In this document: piece after piece, positions 61,601 through 64,000 of the stretch
Layout of the letters: each line of letters begins with the position of its first letter
Numbering within the stretch: the stretch's first letter is position 1
Origin: Druceiella hillmani
Taxonomy: Eukaryota; Arthropoda; Insecta; Lepidoptera; Hepialidae
Reading direction: 5' to 3'
Assembly (NCBI GenBank): GCA_039881145.1
Contig: JAYKKI010000138.1
Coordinates: 2,658,001-2,722,000, forward strand
DNA: 64,000 nucleotides
Notes under the pieces: generated by a model
The model's database searches: none
Seen by the model: the letters and a program-made list of their open reading frames with translations, nothing else
Told to the model about the DNA's origin: nothing
Made by a program: the position numbers and the translations under genes

Positions 61601-62704
61601 TATTTGCCACTAATTAGTTTCATTCTAACTGAAATTTAAAATCGGAAAAATAAACTATTTCTCCTTCCATCACGAACATTTCTCGTACTTTAATTATTTT
61701 AAACATCGTCTAAAGCGTACGTATTTAAATAATATTAAAACTGACGGTTTGTCCGTTTTTTGCATTATATTAAATTTTAATTACTACGAGTCTTCATATT
61801 ATCCTTCGGTTATAATTTTTTTAAGATAAAACACAAGACATATCTGTTTCAGGAAGATACTAGAAGTACTCAAACATTAACGTCAATAATTTTCTTCACG
61901 ACATCTTTCAAAATTTTCAATTTGTACTTTACATTTATTAACCATTATCACAAGAATGTGTTGGCCCAATTTTTTAAATATATGCATATAAACTGAAAAA
62001 GTTGATTTATTAAAACTTTCACCTAAAATAATTTTGATTAATCAATGAATTCAGAAAATGTAGATAACTACGGAATCCTGCTTGATGTACAGACAACAAA
62101 TAGGCACACAATTAACCGATTTTAATCGTACAGAATTTGACTTCAAACTCAACTTATTTAATTATAAAAATACTACCTGTCTATTTAAGGAAGAAAAGAA
62201 ATTCAGTTTTCAAATAATATAACAAAATAGGTAAAATAACGCCTATGCGAAACGCTAATAGTAGATGTGTATTTTAGAGTTTACGATTAACTTTATTGTT
62301 TATATCGTTAAAAAATCATAGTTGTTTAAAACAGTTACGTGTCTTTTTAGTAACTCTTCAGTTGACTTTTCATAGAGACTTAATAAAGGATCAATTTTGT
62401 TTTGTGACGTTACCGGCATATCTGGTTTAAGCGATGTGCCTACCTAAGTTAGGCGAGGGAAAATATAAAGTAATCATTTAGGGATATCTTCGTTAATAAA
62501 TGCATTAAATGTAAAATTTAATGTACCATTTCTCAAACAAACATTTAAACATCATGACCTTATAAATTGATATACAGTTTAGAGCGCTTTTCTTTTTTCG
62601 GTAAGTGAAACAAAATTACACTAAAGTTATAGAATTTTAGTTACTTTTAACCATACGTTATTTGTTAAAAAATAAATTAAATAAATCAAATAACAAGCGA
62701 TTAC
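58620..62704. other. AT-rich spacer, nothing recognised
   Basis: Frames at 58,689-59,008 and 60,662-60,883 have no motif. The second overlaps a small repeat of AGAGTATTATTARTATTTA (60,722-60,780). No exon-like segment is visible. Confidence 0.5.
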
Positions 62705-62812
62705 TTTACCTTTTAAACCATTATTCGATTATGATAAAAGCTTACCTTTTAAACCATTATTAGATTATGATCAAAGCTTACCTCTTTAACCATTATTAGA
62801 TTATGATAAAAG
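62705..62812 (+). repeat. Three tandem 36 bp units
   Basis: Units at 62,705-62,740, 62,741-62,776 and 62,777-62,812 each read close to CTTACCTTTTAAACCATTAT followed by TAGATTATGATAAAAG. They have only a few substitutions and no length change, so this duplication is much younger than the 24.6-25.2 kb array. Confidence 0.9.
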
Positions 62813-63519
62813 CAATTTGTGTCATCATCGTCTCCACTGAATGAGACAAGTTACTTCCAGAGCATCTAAAAATCATCACAATAGATTTGATATATGGGGA
62901 TCATATCGATGAAGATGTAGTAAAATTACCTCGAAATTAAAAAATCGAGACCTTCGAACAAATTTATTTTTGCAAAATTCATCTAAAAGCCTCAACATTA
63001 AATTTATTTCGTAGAAAATGTGTTCAGAAGAATATAAATAAACTATGGGAAAAAGTGCAATGTTTTTAAAATTGTTCTGTTCAGTTTTCTGTGTATTTCT
63101 TGTATGTGTATCGCACAAAAAACAGAATAAATTTTAATATAGGATTTTGGTTTGATATTTCAATATGATTCAGACTAAACTGGAGCTCATATTATCTCGA
63201 TACAATGACAATAAATGGAGAAACGAAGAAAAAAGCCAAAGAAACTATTTACCAATCATTTTTCAAATTTTTTTGTACCTTTTTTTTACCGCAAGCTAGC
63301 TGAAGAAATGTTATAATAATAATAAAGGATTTGTATAAAATGATGTTTTAAACATTAGTATAATGACGATGTAGGAATGTCTGTAATATATATATTGTTT
63401 GCGATTAGTTCGGCTAGATGTCGCTAGATGTAAGTTAAATAGCGCTATTGAACCAAACTTATTTATTTATTTGCTTTAATATATAAAGTTAAGTAATATT
63501 TTGCAGTCAACCAGAACAC
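62813..63519. other. AT-rich spacer, nothing recognised
   Basis: The minus-strand 80-codon frame at 62,876-63,118 has no motif. GGCTAGATGTCGCTAGATGT near 63,412 is a small direct repeat. Confidence 0.5.
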
Positions 63520-63630
63520 AGTCCAGTCCCACTCGACGAGCGGCCGGAAATCGAACCTAAATTCCCACTGTGCGCCATGCCGTCGAAGGTCTGCCTAGTG
63601 ATCAATCCAACGCACTATGTAATTAATTAC
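63520..63630 (-). repeat. GC-rich tRNA-like (SINE-type) fragment
   Basis: On the minus strand, GGTTCGATTTCCGG near 63,545-63,560 resembles a pol III B box. TGGCGCACAGTGG and TTGGATTGATCACTAGG upstream resemble A-box words. Spacing and stems do not make a functional tRNA. It is the most GC-rich patch of the last 5 kb and fits a truncated tRNA-derived SINE. Confidence 0.35.
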
Positions 63631-64000
63631 CCAACTGAATAAAGTTGCAAATAAAACTAGTCGTAAAAGTAAATATCATAAAAATGACTAAATAAATTAA
63701 ATACATTTTGAAAATGAGCTAATTTTGGTACCTGAAGAGCATATGAATTTCACCCCTAAGAGAGAAAAGTTAAGAAGTAAAATTATGAACAATTTTTTTC
63801 ATTCGTAGCAAGAGAAATAATTTGCTTATAAGTCATTACTCATCTGCACAGACTTCGTAGAAACTAAACGTGTCTTCAATATTTTAGGTCCGTCGTAATG
63901 TATTTCTCAATAAAATTGTATATTTAAATTTGAAAGATAGTTTTGTGTCATTGTATTTTCTTCATCATCCTATGATTATTTATCGTGTCCGTAATATTGT
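63631..64000. other. AT-rich end of window, nothing recognised
   Basis: No gene, repeat or hairpin of note was found up to the window edge. Confidence 0.5.

Noticed and set aside
1..64000. CRISPR arrays, bacterial operons, phage or plasmid functions
   Set aside because: None is present; the window has the character of insect intergenic DNA.

Overview
This 64 kb window looks like eukaryotic nuclear DNA from an insect. It is very AT-rich and almost gene-free, full of (TA)n microsatellites, decayed transposon pieces and hairpins, with no bacterial-style gene layout. Several repeat pieces resemble repeats I know to be common in moth and butterfly genomes: the 'CGCGGACAAAGTCGCGGGC' type tail near 17.15 and 17.45 kb, the 'AGGGTTCC..' type repeat near 27.8 and 46.7 kb, and the 'GGGAAAGCAC' type repeat near 58.4 kb. 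Lepidoptera is therefore my best guess. It is an inference from memory, not a database match.

Layout. 0-2 kb holds two copies of a palindromic MITE-like repeat, one nested inside a longer inverted repeat. 2-16 kb is empty apart from GC-richer patches and strong hairpins, the best at 11.10 kb. 16.8-17.5 kb has tails of non-LTR-like repeats. 19.9-25.3 kb is repeat-dense: a dispersed repeat pair, a local duplication, the C-terminal remnant of a non-LTR retrotransposon ORF at 21.7-22.0 kb, a large (TA)n block and a degenerate 75-77 bp minisatellite. 27.8-28.1 kb is another common repeat. 28-43 kb is nearly featureless, with a hairpin at 30.2 kb, a weak copia-like fragment at 33.5 kb and a tRNA-like fragment at 36.0 kb. 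43.75-44.0 kb is the best copy of the palindromic repeat.

The two most informative loci are close together. At 46,987-50,036 lies a 3.05 kb DNA transposon with 22 bp terminal inverted repeats (21 of 22 matching), sitting in a (TA)n tract. It carries a broken minus-strand gene of a family I recognise from repeated arthropod 'uncharacterized' proteins (KIDFAENY, SDNLD.QAHAVWGHIK, GPTSQYRN and GHGKGPMD blocks). Upstream of that gene is a 20 bp-phased array of a TTTCGGGAACG motif with inverted copies. About 1.3 kb further on, at 51,323-52,458 on the minus strand, is the only convincing intact gene: a compact three-exon gene with consistent splice sites and phases for a 125-residue protein that I cannot identify.

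No operon, CRISPR, phage or other multi-gene system is visible. The remaining open frames are what a very AT-rich sequence gives by chance, or are readings through (TA)n repeats.
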